Shown in pieces: positions 16,343 through 25,254 of a DNA stretch of 59,502 nt. This DNA is from Bacillota bacterium (GTDB lineage Bacteria; Bacillota; Sulfobacillia; JAJZYS01; JAJYTV01). Below the pieces are notes generated by a model, which saw only the letters and a list, made by a program, of their open reading frames with translations, ran no database searches and was not told where the DNA came from. The stretch covers positions 1-59,502 of the forward strand of contig JAJYTE010000011.1 of NCBI GenBank assembly GCA_021793215.1, written 5' to 3'. A program made the translations under genes and the position numbers. Position 1 is the stretch's first letter. Every line of letters starts with the position of its first letter.

Positions 16343-17313
16343 GGACGCGGGATCTCGAGCGGGTGCAGGCGCGCCTCGATCTCCTTGCGCTGCGGCTCGA
16401 GGAAGGGCGGCAGCGCGAGCCGCTCCCCGAGGTGGTCCATGTCCTCGTCGACGTCGAAGCCCGGTCCGTCCGTCGCCAGTTCGAACAGCACGCCGTTCGG
16501 TTCGCGGAAGTAGATCGAGTGGAAGTAGAAGCGATCCACGATGCCCGACGTGCGGAATCCCGCCGCCTCGAGGCGCTCGAGCCACGCCGCGTGCTGCAGG
16601 TCGTCGGGCACGCGCAGCGCGACGTGGTGCACGCTGCCGCGCCCCAGGCGCACGAACGGGAGGTCCTGGCGCTCGACGACGTGGATCTGCGCACCCGCGC
16701 CCCCTTCGCCCGTGGCGAAGACGAGCGCCTGGCGAGACGGGTCCTCGGGCAGCAGGTACTCCCCCGCCTCGCGGAACCCGAGGATCTGCGTCAGGACCCG
16801 CGCGGTGCGCCCCGCTTCGCGGACCGTGAGCGTCACGGGCCCGAGCCCCCGCACCTGGAGGTCCGGCGAGACGGGGCTTCGCGCCCAGGGTTGCCCCGGG
16901 GGCACCCTCGGCTCCTCGCCGTCGGCAACCAGCACCATGCGCTGGCCCTCGAAGTCGCGGAAGGCGACGCTGGGGCGCCCCGCGCGCTCGGCGATGCCGT
17001 CGTGGTCCACGCCGAGCTCCTTCAGGCGCTCAAGCCAGCCCGAGAGCGCCGCCGCGTCGCGCACCCGAAGCGCGACGGCAGAGATTGCGCCGACGCCTTC
17101 GTACTCCTTCGCCATGCCGGGGATGTCGAAGAACGTCAGGTCCGTGCCCGGCGAGCCGACGGCGTCGGTGTAGAAGAGGTGGTACGAGGACGTGTCGTCC
17201 TGGTTCACCGTCTTCTTCGCGAGGCGCATGCCGATCGTCCGGGTGTAGAACTGCGCGTTGCGCGCGGCATCGGCCGTCAGCGCCGAGACGTGGTGGATTC
17301 CCGAGATCTGCAA
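16339..17313 (-). CDS. mhqO: MhqO-type ring-cleaving dioxygenase (vicinal oxygen chelate fold)
   Basis: The 324-residue protein has two glyoxalase/vicinal oxygen chelate modules, the first starting ISGIHHVSALT and the second near residue 155 (GLGPVTLTVREAG). Metal ligand candidates are the His of GIHHVS, the His of SVHHVALRV near 220, and the Glu of NGVLFELATDGPGF near 280. It matches MhqO/MhqA proteins, which act on catechol- or hydroquinone-like quinols. The start is TTG, with GGGGAGAG 6 nt upstream. It forms a two-gene unit with the esterase gene; the SDR gene lies 35 nt upstream in the same direction and may be in the same transcript. Confidence 0.88.
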   Translation of the reverse strand: MQISGIHHVSALTADAARNAQFYTRTIGMRLAKKTVNQDDTSSYHLFYTDAVGSPGTDLTFFDIPGMAKEYEGVGAISAVALRVRDAAALSGWLERLKELGVDHDGIAERAGRPSVAFRDFEGQRMVLVADGEEPRVPPGQPWARSPVSPDLQVRGLGPVTLTVREAGRTARVLTQILGFREAGEYLLPEDPSRQALVFATGEGGAGAQIHVVERQDLPFVRLGRGSVHHVALRVPDDLQHAAWLERLEAAGFRTSGIVDRFYFHSIYFREPNGVLFELATDGPGFDVDEDMDHLGERLALPPFLEPQRKEIEARLHPLEIPRP

Positions 17314-17348
17314 CGAACTCTCCCCTTCAACGGCGAGGACAGGCGCCG

Positions 17349-18077
17349 TCAGTTGTCCATCAGGTCGTCGCCCATCGGGCGCATGTCAAGCTCGAACGTC
17401 CACACGGAGGGCGGCTGCACCGCAACCCGGTAGTAGGTCTCCGCGATCTCCTGCGGTTCGAGCGCCGGCTCGCCGAGCGCGAGGTAGGACGCCGCGCGCG
17501 GCGTGCGGATGGCCCCGTCCAAGAGTATGTGCGCGACGTGCACGCCCTCCTTCGCCACCTCGCGCGAGAGCGACATCGCGAGGCCTCTCAGCCCGAACTT
17601 CGCGCTGCCGAAGGCGATGCTGTGGGCCGGAGCGCGTACCGACGACGTCGCCCCGGACAGCAGCACGGCGCCGAAGCCGCGATCGCGCATCTTGGGCACG
17701 AGGATGCGGGCGTGCAGGAAGGCACCGTAGGGGCCGACGCGCCATGCCGCCTCGAAGGCGTCCAGGGCGACCTGCTCCACGCCGCCGCGCGCGGCGTTGC
17801 CCGCGTTGTAGATGAGGGTGCCGATCGGGCCGAGTTCGCGCTCCGCCCGGTCGATCGCGGCGGCCACGGCCTCCGCGTTCGTCGCGTCGTAGGGGATGGC
17901 GAGCGCGCGCTGGCCGCCGCCTCGGATCCCCTCCGCGATCTCCGTGACGGCCCCCTCGCTGCGCGCTCCGATCGCGACCGGCGACCCCGCCGAAGCAAAG
18001 CGGCGGGCGAGCGCCGCGCCGAGACCCGTGCCCACGCCGACGATCAGCACCGTGCCGAGATCCGGGGGCTTCACCAT
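17349..18077 (-). CDS. SDR-family oxidoreductase with Phe at the catalytic Tyr position
   Basis: The 242-residue protein is a classical short-chain dehydrogenase/reductase. It has an N-terminal cofactor loop (VGVGTGLGAALARRFA, a variant of TGxxxGxG), NAG in IYNAGNAARGG, and a conserved Ser region SGATSS. The catalytic YxxxK is FGSAK, with Phe at residue 156 and Lys at 160. It therefore belongs to a subgroup with an altered active site and may not be a standard dehydrogenase. The ATG has GGAGG upstream. An alternative GTG lies 9 nt earlier. It may be co-transcribed with mhqO-mhqD. Confidence 0.85.
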   Translation of the reverse strand: MVKPPDLGTVLIVGVGTGLGAALARRFASAGSPVAIGARSEGAVTEIAEGIRGGGQRALAIPYDATNAEAVAAAIDRAERELGPIGTLIYNAGNAARGGVEQVALDAFEAAWRVGPYGAFLHARILVPKMRDRGFGAVLLSGATSSVRAPAHSIAFGSAKFGLRGLAMSLSREVAKEGVHVAHILLDGAIRTPRAASYLALGEPALEPQEIAETYYRVAVQPPSVWTFELDMRPMGDDLMDN

Positions 18078-18270
18078 GAGGCGCACCTCCTACGGCCAAG
18101 GTTCGTCCGGCTTCGCTGCGGGCACACCGCGTTCCTCCCCCGGGCCGAACTGGTCCGCATTGCATTCCGAAGCAGGGCTCACCCGCCATATGTAGAAATC
18201 ATCCCCATATCAAGGTGGCGGATGGCATCGGCTTCGACCCGCGAAGCCCCCACCACTGGAGGCTTCTCAC

Positions 18271-19491
18271 GTGCGCGACATCGCGATCACCGGCATGGGC
18301 GTCGTATCCGCCATCGGAGTCTCCCCGGAGCACTTCTGGACGAACCTCGTGAACGGCACCTTGGGCATGCAGACGATCCCCGGGCAGGGGACCGGCGGCC
18401 CGCACTGGTGGTCGCCGGTTTCGGACGCCTTCGATCTCGGCGCCTTCTTCGACGACCCGAAGCTCGCGAGGCGCACCGAACCCTTCGCGCAGTACGCCCT
18501 CGCCGCCGCGGCCCAGGCCGTGGGCGCCGCCGGCACCGCGCTTCCCCCGGAGCGTACGGCCGTCGTCCTCGGCACCTCGATGGGCAGCCTGCCGGGGCTC
18601 ACGAAGGCGCAGGCGCGCTTCGACCGGGAGGGGGCGGACGCGGTTTCGGCCCGCCTCATGGCGATGGTCATCCCGAACATGGCGAGCGCCCACATCGCCA
18701 TGCACCTCGGCCTGCACGGACCGCAGCTAACGGTCACCACGGCGTGCGCCTCCTCGCTCGACGCGATCGGCCTCGCCGCCATGCTGCTCGAAGGCGGCGG
18801 CGCGGACGTGGCGATCGCGGGCGGCACCGAGAACTTCCTCGACCTGCTCGTCTTCGAGAGCCTGCGCCACGCCCGGGCGGTCTCCCCCGAGACGGCGCGC
18901 GAGCTTGCGTCGCGCCCCTTCGACCGCGCGCGTTCCGGGTTCGTGATGGGCGAAGGGGCGGGCGTCGTCGTCCTCGAGCGCAAGGAGGCCGCCGTCCGCC
19001 GCGGCGCGCGCATCTGGGGCATCCTGCGCGGCTACGCCTCACTCGCGGACGCCCACCACGTGACGGCGCCGGAGCCGAGTGGCCGCTACGAGCAGGCAGC
19101 CATCGAGGGTGCGCTGCGCGACGCGCAGCTGCCCCCAGACGCGATCGACGCCGTGATCGCCCACGGCACCAGCACCCCGGTCGGCGACGCGGCGGAGATC
19201 CTGGCGATCAACCAGGCGTACGGCGCCCGTCCTCTTCCGGTGACATCGATCAAGGGGCACATCGGGCATACGATGGGAGCCTCTGGGGTGATGTCCCTGA
19301 TCGCCGGGCTCTACGCGATGCGGGACGGCGTGCTGCCCCAGACGCTCGGCACGAGCGATCCGGACCCCCAGGCCGCGTTCTCCCTGGTCGTCGGGGAGCC
19401 GCGCCACGTGCGCCTGCAGGCGATCCAGGTGAACGCGTTCGGTTTCGGGGGGCAGGATGCGTCGATCGTCGTCGCGGCAGACGACCGCTAG
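18271..19491 (+). CDS. Beta-ketoacyl-ACP synthase II-like condensing enzyme
   Basis: The 406-residue protein is a thiolase-fold ketosynthase of the FabF/KAS II type. The nucleophilic Cys lies in TVTTACASSLDA (near 158). The catalytic histidines are in AHGTSTPVGD and KGHIGHTMGASG, and GFGGQDAS closes the fold. It is free-standing: no ACP, malonyl transferase or other ketosynthase gene flanks it, so it may serve primary fatty-acid elongation or a specialised acyl product. The GTG start has GGAGG about 8 nt upstream. It is divergent to the SDR gene. Confidence 0.88.
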   Translation: MRDIAITGMGVVSAIGVSPEHFWTNLVNGTLGMQTIPGQGTGGPHWWSPVSDAFDLGAFFDDPKLARRTEPFAQYALAAAAQAVGAAGTALPPERTAVVLGTSMGSLPGLTKAQARFDREGADAVSARLMAMVIPNMASAHIAMHLGLHGPQLTVTTACASSLDAIGLAAMLLEGGGADVAIAGGTENFLDLLVFESLRHARAVSPETARELASRPFDRARSGFVMGEGAGVVVLERKEAAVRRGARIWGILRGYASLADAHHVTAPEPSGRYEQAAIEGALRDAQLPPDAIDAVIAHGTSTPVGDAAEILAINQAYGARPLPVTSIKGHIGHTMGASGVMSLIAGLYAMRDGVLPQTLGTSDPDPQAAFSLVVGEPRHVRLQAIQVNAFGFGGQDASIVVAADDR

Positions 19492-19837
19492 TCTCCCAAG
19501 GAGCGATGCGGCGGCGAAGTTTCAAGAGAAGCAGCTCTCGCGACGTCGCGGCGACCAGAAGCGAACGGGTACCGATGGTCCGGCCAATGGACTGCTCCAG
19601 GGGTCTTGCGTTGCGGCAGCTGTCGCCGCTCGGCCGAAAGCTTGGATGGCGACGGCCCAAGCCGCAGCCGGCGGCGCTGCCTCGGAGACGCCGAGGTCTG
19701 ACCCTTCTTGACGACCCGGCCCGCTGTCCCAGGGCGATGCCCGGGGGGGGCGGACCGCCCGGGAACGTCGCTCGTGTCGAAGCACATTCCGGACTATGAT
19801 GTGGGCAGAGACGACGCAAGCAAAGAGGCGATGGCGC
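19492..19837 (+). other. Intergenic region upstream of alpha/beta hydrolase gene
   Basis: In these 346 bp I see no convincing gene. A TATGAT element at 19795-19800, 38 nt before the hydrolase ATG, is a good -10 candidate, but no clear -35 box sits at 16-18 nt from it. A G-rich/C-rich inverted stretch, GGGCG-GAC-CGCCC, lies around 19748-19760. Confidence 0.4.
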
Positions 19838-20695
19838 ATGGCCGGCCCCTCTCCCCAGGACGACTCGGCCGTGCTGAGCGGCCAGTACTTGGACAGGCCG
19901 GGCGAACCGGCCCTCTACGTCCGCGTGGTGCATCCTCGCGTCACGCGCGATCGGCTAGTCTTTATCCACGCCTCGACCGTCCACTCCGAGTACTACCTAC
20001 CGCTCGCCCTGCAGCTTGCCCGCCACGGCGTCGAGACCTGGCTACCGGATCTGCGTGGCCACGGCCATTCCGCAGGGCAGCGCGGCCATACGCGCTCCTG
20101 GCGCGAACCCTTGCGCGACGTGCTCGCGACATGGCAGGCGATGCAGGAGGAGCGCACCACGCGCGCCCTGATCGGCGGGGAGAGCTACGGTGCGCTCCTC
20201 GCGTACGAGGCCGTGCGCTCCGGGGGCATCACGCCGCAGGGCGCCGCGTTCCTCTCGCCGGCGTTCGGGCTGCACTACCATCCCTCCCCGTTCGTGTACA
20301 AACTCTTGACACGCTGCGTTTGGCCCTGGGCTGGCCAGTTCCGGCCGCTAAGGCGCCTGCCGGCCGAGGGCGTGACGAACAATCCGGCCCTGCTGGAGCT
20401 CATTGAGCGCGACCGTCTGTGCAACCGCCGTTACACCCTCGGCTTCCTGCTCCACCTCATGGAGGCGCAGCGCGCCGTCCCAAAGCCGGACCCGGATTGG
20501 CACATCCCTACCCTCGTGCTCCTCAGCGAGGGAGATCCGATCACCGACAATGCGGCCACCCGCGCCGTCTTCGACGGCAACCAGGCCGTCTCGGTGCGCC
20601 TGCAAGGCGGCGCCTTGCACAGCCTAGTGGCGGATCAGCCGGACTGGGTCGCCCTCTCGATGGCGGACTGGATCCGGCAGAGCCCAGCGCGCTGA
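19838..20695 (+). CDS. Alpha/beta hydrolase (monoacylglycerol-lipase-like, serine aminopeptidase S33)
   Basis: The 285-residue hydrolase has FIHASTVHSEYYLPLA, PDLRGHGHSAG and a nucleophile elbow GGESYGALLAYEA (Ser near 121). Asp is in LSEGDPITDN and His in GALHSLVADQP. This layout resembles monoacylglycerol lipases and the Hydrolase_4 family. The ATG at this position has GAGGCG upstream; an earlier ATG at 19796 lacks an RBS. It converges on the leftward hydrolase pair with 84 nt between; a short inverted repeat CCTGCC-A-GGCAGG lies at 20748-20760. It is a single-gene unit with unknown substrate. Confidence 0.83.
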   Translation: MAGPSPQDDSAVLSGQYLDRPGEPALYVRVVHPRVTRDRLVFIHASTVHSEYYLPLALQLARHGVETWLPDLRGHGHSAGQRGHTRSWREPLRDVLATWQAMQEERTTRALIGGESYGALLAYEAVRSGGITPQGAAFLSPAFGLHYHPSPFVYKLLTRCVWPWAGQFRPLRRLPAEGVTNNPALLELIERDRLCNRRYTLGFLLHLMEAQRAVPKPDPDWHIPTLVLLSEGDPITDNAATRAVFDGNQAVSVRLQGGALHSLVADQPDWVALSMADWIRQSPAR

Positions 20696-20779
20696 CTGCC
20701 GACTCGACCTCGGCCGACGACCCCAGGGCGTGCAGAGAAGGGCGCGTCCTGCCAGGCAGGGCGCGGCCCCTCTGTCTCG

Positions 20780-21829
20780 TCAGTCCTGGCGCGCCAGGAA
20801 GTCCGCGAGCCGCTCCATGAAGAGCGTCTGGTGCTCGATGTGCGGCGAGTGGCCGCAGTTCTCGAACACCGCTTCCTCGTAGTGTCCTCCACGCACCCGG
20901 TAGCCGTCGAGCACCGCGCGCATCTGGGAGACCATCGGCTGCGGTGGGAAGACATCCTCTCCGGGCCAGCCGGGAACTGCCCCCACCTGCCCGAGCGTGC
21001 CGAAATCGAGGAGGGAGGAGTCCGAGACGATCTGGTCGTCGGCGCCGCGCAGCCAGAGCACCGCCGGCTTCGGCGAGACGTCCACGAACCCTGAGAGATT
21101 GCAGTAGTTCGGCGCCATCGCGTTGTTGATCCCCCGCGTGCCCGGAGCGACGCCCGGCCAGTTCGGTGACGGCTTCAGGTCCCCGGGGTAGAAGTCGTCG
21201 CCGGAGCACATCTTCACCATCTCGGCGACGAAGGTGTCCTCACGCGCCGGCTGGGCCCGGAACGGGGGCTTGAAGTAGAACTGGTTCATCACGCTGCGCG
21301 GCGAGAACGGGCTCTCCTCGCCGAGATCCTTCTCCCGCAGGCGCTGCACGTACTCCGGGTTCGAGGAACCGCCGCCCGAACCCGCGCCGTCGGGGTAGCA
21401 GATCGTACCCTCCGGACCCTTCGTCCCGCCGAAGCCGAAGGGCGAGAGCGGGCTCTCGAGCGCCAGCGAAAGAACGCGTTCCGGGTGGTCGATCGCGTAC
21501 TGCAGCGCGACGCCGCCCCCCATCGACCAGCCGACGAGGTGCATGCGCTCCACTCCGAGCGCCGCGCGCAGCGCTTCGACGTCATCCGAGAAGTCCCGCA
21601 GCCCGCGCGTCGCGTCGATCGGCTTCGCCTCACACTCCCCGTAGCCGCGCAGGTCGGGCGCCACCGCGCGGTAGCGCGCGGGCATCGCCTCGAGCACCTC
21701 CCGCCAGAACGCGGCGGAGGAGACGTTGCCGTGCAACAACCAAGCCGGTACGCCGTCCTCTGGGCCCGCTTGCAGCGTGCGGGTCGCGATCCTTTGCGTC
21801 CTCACCAAAACCTCCTGAACGCGTGCCAT
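20780..21829 (-). CDS. Alpha/beta hydrolase, last gene of the liv-tetR-KAS III operon
   Basis: The 349-residue alpha/beta hydrolase has WLLHGNVSSAAFW, APDLRGYGECEA and nucleophile elbow VGWSMGGGVALQYA (Ser near 105). There is a long cap insertion (about residues 130-240), an Asp in WLRGADDQIVSD and His in NCGHSPHIE. The insertion, with YPDGAGSGGGSSNPEY, is unusual and may define substrate choice. The ATG follows GGAAGAGAG. It lies 17 nt after the preceding hydrolase gene, so it should be on the same mRNA. Its role could be ester or thioester hydrolysis of the compound imported by the operon's ABC transporter (inference). Confidence 0.83.
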   Translation of the reverse strand: MARVQEVLVRTQRIATRTLQAGPEDGVPAWLLHGNVSSAAFWREVLEAMPARYRAVAPDLRGYGECEAKPIDATRGLRDFSDDVEALRAALGVERMHLVGWSMGGGVALQYAIDHPERVLSLALESPLSPFGFGGTKGPEGTICYPDGAGSGGGSSNPEYVQRLREKDLGEESPFSPRSVMNQFYFKPPFRAQPAREDTFVAEMVKMCSGDDFYPGDLKPSPNWPGVAPGTRGINNAMAPNYCNLSGFVDVSPKPAVLWLRGADDQIVSDSSLLDFGTLGQVGAVPGWPGEDVFPPQPMVSQMRAVLDGYRVRGGHYEEAVFENCGHSPHIEHQTLFMERLADFLARQD

Positions 21830-21846
21830 CTCTCTTCCCCCTCTCG

Positions 21847-22701
21847 TCAACGCAGGAACTGTCCGAGCGCCGCCGCGACGACCGGCTGCTCCTGGAGCGC
21901 GATCGAGTAGTGGTGTGCCCACGGCACCTCGATCAACAGGCTCTCCCGGATCGCTGCGTGGGCCCTCCGTCCCGCTTCGCGGTCGAAGACCGGCGCGAGC
22001 CCCGCCGCGACCGGCTCCGGCGCGCGCAGGATCAGCACCTCGCGACGGATCTGCGCTTGGTAGGGCGCGAGGCGGATCGGCGCGTTGCGCTCCATCTCCT
22101 CGAGGATCTGCCCTGCGGAGATGCGCGAGCGCACCGCGCCCGAGGGCAGCGCTCGCATGTCCCAGCGCACGAACGCCTCGACCGCGTCGTTCCAGGGCTG
22201 CAGGTGCGGCGCCGCCCGGAAGGCGGCGCGGTAGGCCTCCTCACTGGGCAACTCCGCCTCGAGCCGCGCGAGCGAGGGCTTGATCGCCTCGAGGTTCACC
22301 GCCTCGACATCCCCGGCGCCGTCGACCAGCACGGCGCGCCGCAGCGGCGCCGCCTCCTGGGCCGCGACGATCAGGGCGACGAGCCCACCCATCGAGTGGC
22401 CAACGACGTCGGGATCCTCCCCAGTCACCGCCCGCACGTGGCAGAGCGCCGCCTCGGCGTCCAGGGCGTGCTCCGTGAGGCCGGCACCACGCGCCGGCTG
22501 CCCGCTCTCGCCGCGGCCGCGGAAGTCGAGGGCGAACACCCGGTGGTCCGGCAGGAGGTAGCGCGCGAAGTGCTCCATACTGCGCGCGTTCGCCGTGATC
22601 CCGTGGAGGAGCAGCACGCCGCGCCCCGTTCCGCCGAAGTCGTGCAGCGCAAGCGGGAGTCCGTCCCCCGCCGTGATCGTCTGGACCTCAGGACTGCGCA
22701 T
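21847..22701 (-). CDS. Alpha/beta hydrolase
   Basis: The 284-residue hydrolase shows LLLHGITANARSM, ALDFRGRGESG and nucleophile elbow VGHSMGGLVALIV (Ser near 101), with a C-terminal His in PWAHHYSIA. It resembles the broad lipase/haloperoxidase-like group, so substrate is not predictable. The ATG overlaps the stop of the acyl-CoA ligase gene by one base (TGATG), giving tight coupling; GGAGGGG precedes it, and an adjacent TTG is an alternative. Two different hydrolases following a ligase and a ketosynthase is an uncommon combination. Confidence 0.84.
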   Translation of the reverse strand: MRSPEVQTITAGDGLPLALHDFGGTGRGVLLLHGITANARSMEHFARYLLPDHRVFALDFRGRGESGQPARGAGLTEHALDAEAALCHVRAVTGEDPDVVGHSMGGLVALIVAAQEAAPLRRAVLVDGAGDVEAVNLEAIKPSLARLEAELPSEEAYRAAFRAAPHLQPWNDAVEAFVRWDMRALPSGAVRSRISAGQILEEMERNAPIRLAPYQAQIRREVLILRAPEPVAAGLAPVFDREAGRRAHAAIRESLLIEVPWAHHYSIALQEQPVVAAALGQFLR

Positions 22702-24224
22702 CAAGACCCCTCCTTCTCCGCGCCGCTTCGCGCGAGGTACTCACGGCGCAGTTCCTCTTTCGCGACCTTTCCCGCACCGGTCAGCGGCAGTTCGCGCCGG
22801 ATCTCGACCGCCTTCGGCAGCTTGTAGCGGGCGAGCCGGCCGGCGAGGAACGAGAGCAGCGCACCCGCCTCCAGGAACGCACCCTCCCTCGGCTGCACGA
22901 ACGCGACCCCCACCTCGCCCCAGTGCAGGTGCGCGACGCCGACGACCGCGCAGAGCGCGACGTCCGGGTGCGCGTAGAGAGCCGTCTCCACCTCGATCGG
23001 GTAGACGTTCTCGCCGCCGGAGATGAACATCTCCTTGCGCCGGCCGACGATCGTCACGAAGCCCTCCGCGTCCTGCACGGCGAGATCTCCGGTGTGGCAG
23101 AATCCGTCCGCGCCGAACGTCTCCCGCGTCTCCTCGGGGCGGCCGTCGTACCCGTCGGCCACGGTGGGTCCCCTCAGCCAGAGTTCCCCCGCTTCCCCCG
23201 GCGCGAGCGGCGCACCGTCTTCGGCCGCGATGCGCACCTCGAGGTGGAAGACCGGCACGCCGACCGAGCCCGGGTGCACGTCGATCGCCTCGGACGGCAT
23301 GTAGAAGCAGTTGGGGCCGACTTCGGTGAGCCCGTACCCCTGCCGGAAGCGGACGCCGAGCCGCCGAAAGCGCTCCTCGACGTACGGCGGGCACGCCGCC
23401 CCGCCCGAGATCGCGAAGCGCACGCTCGCGAGATCACGCGGCGTGATCTCCTCCGAGAGCAGGCTTGAGAACATCGTCGGCACGAGGAAGAGCAACGTCG
23501 CGCCATGTTCCCGGAGCGCGGAGAGCGCCTGGGGCGCGGAGAACCCCTCCCCGAGCAGCGTCGTCCCGCCCGTGTGGTAGAGCGGCGTCGTCAGCACGTG
23601 GTACCCGCCTGTGTGGTAGAAGGGGGTGAAGACAGGCGCCACATCCTGCGCCGAGAGTTCCCAGCTCGCGACCGTGTTCACCGCGTTGTAGAAGATCTGC
23701 CGATGCGTGATGCGCACGCCCTTCGCGACGCCCGTGGTGCCTCCCGTGAAGAGCAGCATCGCGGTGTCCATCTCGTCCGCGGGCGTCGGGGGAATGGGGT
23801 CGGCCGCGGCGAGTCCCTGCTCGTACTCCTCGCCGCCAACTCCCAGCCGGAGGACACGCGCTCCGGTCTCGCGCGCGACCTCCTCCCCCGCGGCGAGGAA
23901 TTCATCCGCGCAGAGAAGGGCCGAAACGCGCGCCCGACGCGCCAAGGGCAGGAGCTCCGCCGGCGGCAGGCGCCAGTTGAGCGGCACGGCCGTCAGGCCA
24001 GCGTACCCCGAGAGGAGCCAGAGGTCGAGGTGGGCCATCTGGTTGCGCGCGAGGATGCCGATGCGCGCCCCGCTGCGGGCGCCGACGGCGGCCATCCACC
24101 CCGCAAGGCGCGCTGTGCGCCCCGCCATCTCGCGGTAGGAGTACGCGCGCTCTCTTGCGAGATCGTAGATCGCCGTGCGTTCCGGGCTCAGCGACGCTCT
24201 GCGCGACGCCCAGTCGGCCACCAT
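22701..24224 (-). CDS. Acyl-CoA synthetase / AMP-dependent ligase
   Basis: The 507-residue enzyme adenylates a carboxylic acid and transfers it to CoA. The P-loop-like motif LLFTGGTTGVAKGV is near residue 160, YGLTEVGP near 300, the hinge region GRRKEMFISGGENVYP near 400, and the C-terminal catalytic Lys in GAGKVAKEELR near 490. Length and domains are complete. It best resembles medium-chain/aromatic acyl-CoA ligases of the FadD/FadK class. The ATG has TAAGGAGG upstream. Its place behind a high-affinity-type ABC importer suggests it activates the imported acid (inference). Confidence 0.9.
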   Translation of the reverse strand: MVADWASRRASLSPERTAIYDLARERAYSYREMAGRTARLAGWMAAVGARSGARIGILARNQMAHLDLWLLSGYAGLTAVPLNWRLPPAELLPLARRARVSALLCADEFLAAGEEVARETGARVLRLGVGGEEYEQGLAAADPIPPTPADEMDTAMLLFTGGTTGVAKGVRITHRQIFYNAVNTVASWELSAQDVAPVFTPFYHTGGYHVLTTPLYHTGGTTLLGEGFSAPQALSALREHGATLLFLVPTMFSSLLSEEITPRDLASVRFAISGGAACPPYVEERFRRLGVRFRQGYGLTEVGPNCFYMPSEAIDVHPGSVGVPVFHLEVRIAAEDGAPLAPGEAGELWLRGPTVADGYDGRPEETRETFGADGFCHTGDLAVQDAEGFVTIVGRRKEMFISGGENVYPIEVETALYAHPDVALCAVVGVAHLHWGEVGVAFVQPREGAFLEAGALLSFLAGRLARYKLPKAVEIRRELPLTGAGKVAKEELRREYLARSGAEKEGS

Positions 24225-24236
24225 GCGGTCGCCTCC

Positions 24237-25220
24237 TTAGTCACCCACAGGACCCCAGTCGATCACCACGGCGTCCCAGGCGTAGCCGATGCCGGCGCTC
24301 ACCCAGACGAGCGCCTTGCCCTCAGGGATCCGCCCCGCGCGCAGCGCGAGCTCCGTCGACAGGATCTGGTCGACCTGGCCGATGTGGCCGTACTCCTCGA
24401 GGTAGATCGACTGTTCCGGAGCGAGTCCGAGCGCCTGCAGCACCGCCGCATGGGCACTGCGCTTCATGTGCAGCAGCGCGAGGTAGCCGATCTCCTCTCG
24501 CGTGCGCCCCGAGCGCTCGAGGGCCTCGTCGACGACGGCGAGGAAGTTTCGCATCGAGCGCTCCTCGAGGCGCTCCTTCATCGAGGTCGGATCCGGCACC
24601 TCCAGGCGCGGCACCGTCCAGTCCCCCAGCGGCGCGAGGCTGCCGCCCCGCGGCGCGATCACGTCGCGCGAGAAGCTGCCGTCGGTGCGCACCGAGGCGC
24701 CGCGGATGCGGTTTCGCGGGTGGCCGCGCCGCACGAGTGCGGCGCCCGCGCCCGCGCCGAGGTTATACATGAAGCGCACGCGGGGATTCTCGTAGTCGAT
24801 CAGGTCGACGTTCCGATAGCCTCCCGCGATCAGCACCGTCGAGACATCGGAGTCCGCGACGATCAGATCGCGCGCCAGCTTCAGCGCCAGGACTCCCGTG
24901 CCGCAGCGCTGCTGCAGGTCGAAGGCCCAGGCGCGTCGCGCACCGATCTCCTCCTGCAGCGCGATCCCCGTCGTCCAGACGGGGTACTCTTTGTACTCCT
25001 CCGTGATCGAGATGATCACATCGATCTCCGCAGGGTCTACGGCATGCGCACGCAGGAGTTCTTCCGCCGCGAGCACGGCCATCGCGTGCGGCTGGTCCTT
25101 CGGCCCGCCCACCGCCTTTCGGACGATGCCGAGCTTTCGGCGCACAACCTCCTCCGGCAAGCCGGTGCGGGCCGCGATCTCGCTCGCCTCCATACGTCCT
25201 TCCGGCAGGTGCGCGCGCAC
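24237..25220 (-). CDS. KAS III (FabH)-like ketosynthase with Cys-His-His active site
   Basis: The protein of about 327 residues belongs to the FabH/thiolase superfamily. Cys is in FDLQQRCGTGVLAL (residue 106) and His in LLHMKRSAHAA (251). The position of the usual third residue, Asn in YGN, is His in EYGHIGQVD (279). It is therefore not a standard fatty-acid initiation enzyme. The usual N-terminal strand (AGLVGVRAHLPEG) begins before the first GTG. A CTG at 25250, with GGAGG 7 nt upstream and only 4 nt after the tetR stop, may be the true start; I give the GTG conservatively. It is downstream of tetR and upstream of the ligase gene by 12 nt. Confidence 0.82.
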   Translation of the reverse strand: MRAHLPEGRMEASEIAARTGLPEEVVRRKLGIVRKAVGGPKDQPHAMAVLAAEELLRAHAVDPAEIDVIISITEEYKEYPVWTTGIALQEEIGARRAWAFDLQQRCGTGVLALKLARDLIVADSDVSTVLIAGGYRNVDLIDYENPRVRFMYNLGAGAGAALVRRGHPRNRIRGASVRTDGSFSRDVIAPRGGSLAPLGDWTVPRLEVPDPTSMKERLEERSMRNFLAVVDEALERSGRTREEIGYLALLHMKRSAHAAVLQALGLAPEQSIYLEEYGHIGQVDQILSTELALRAGRIPEGKALVWVSAGIGYAWDAVVIDWGPVGD

Positions 25221-25254
25221 CCCGACGAGCCCTGCCCACGTCTTCCCCAGGTCC

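Noticed and set aside
17085-19799. A 904-codon plus-strand open frame spanning the SDR and KAS II genes
   Set aside because: It crosses two genes in opposite orientations and reads as Arg/Pro-rich sequence; both real genes have full domain matches.
20748-20760. CCTGCC-A-GGCAGG as a terminator between convergent hydrolase genes
   Set aside because: The one-base loop makes the full stem impossible in RNA and the remaining 5 bp stem has no T-run; it is listed only as an inverted repeat.
17349-25250. An OleABCD-type beta-lactone/olefin pathway (KAS III-like, ligase, hydrolase, SDR)
   Set aside because: The ligase has the complete C-terminal catalytic domain of an acyl-CoA synthetase, the SDR is in a different transcript with an altered active site, and the ketosynthase lacks the expected motif pattern. 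The resemblance is only in gene types.
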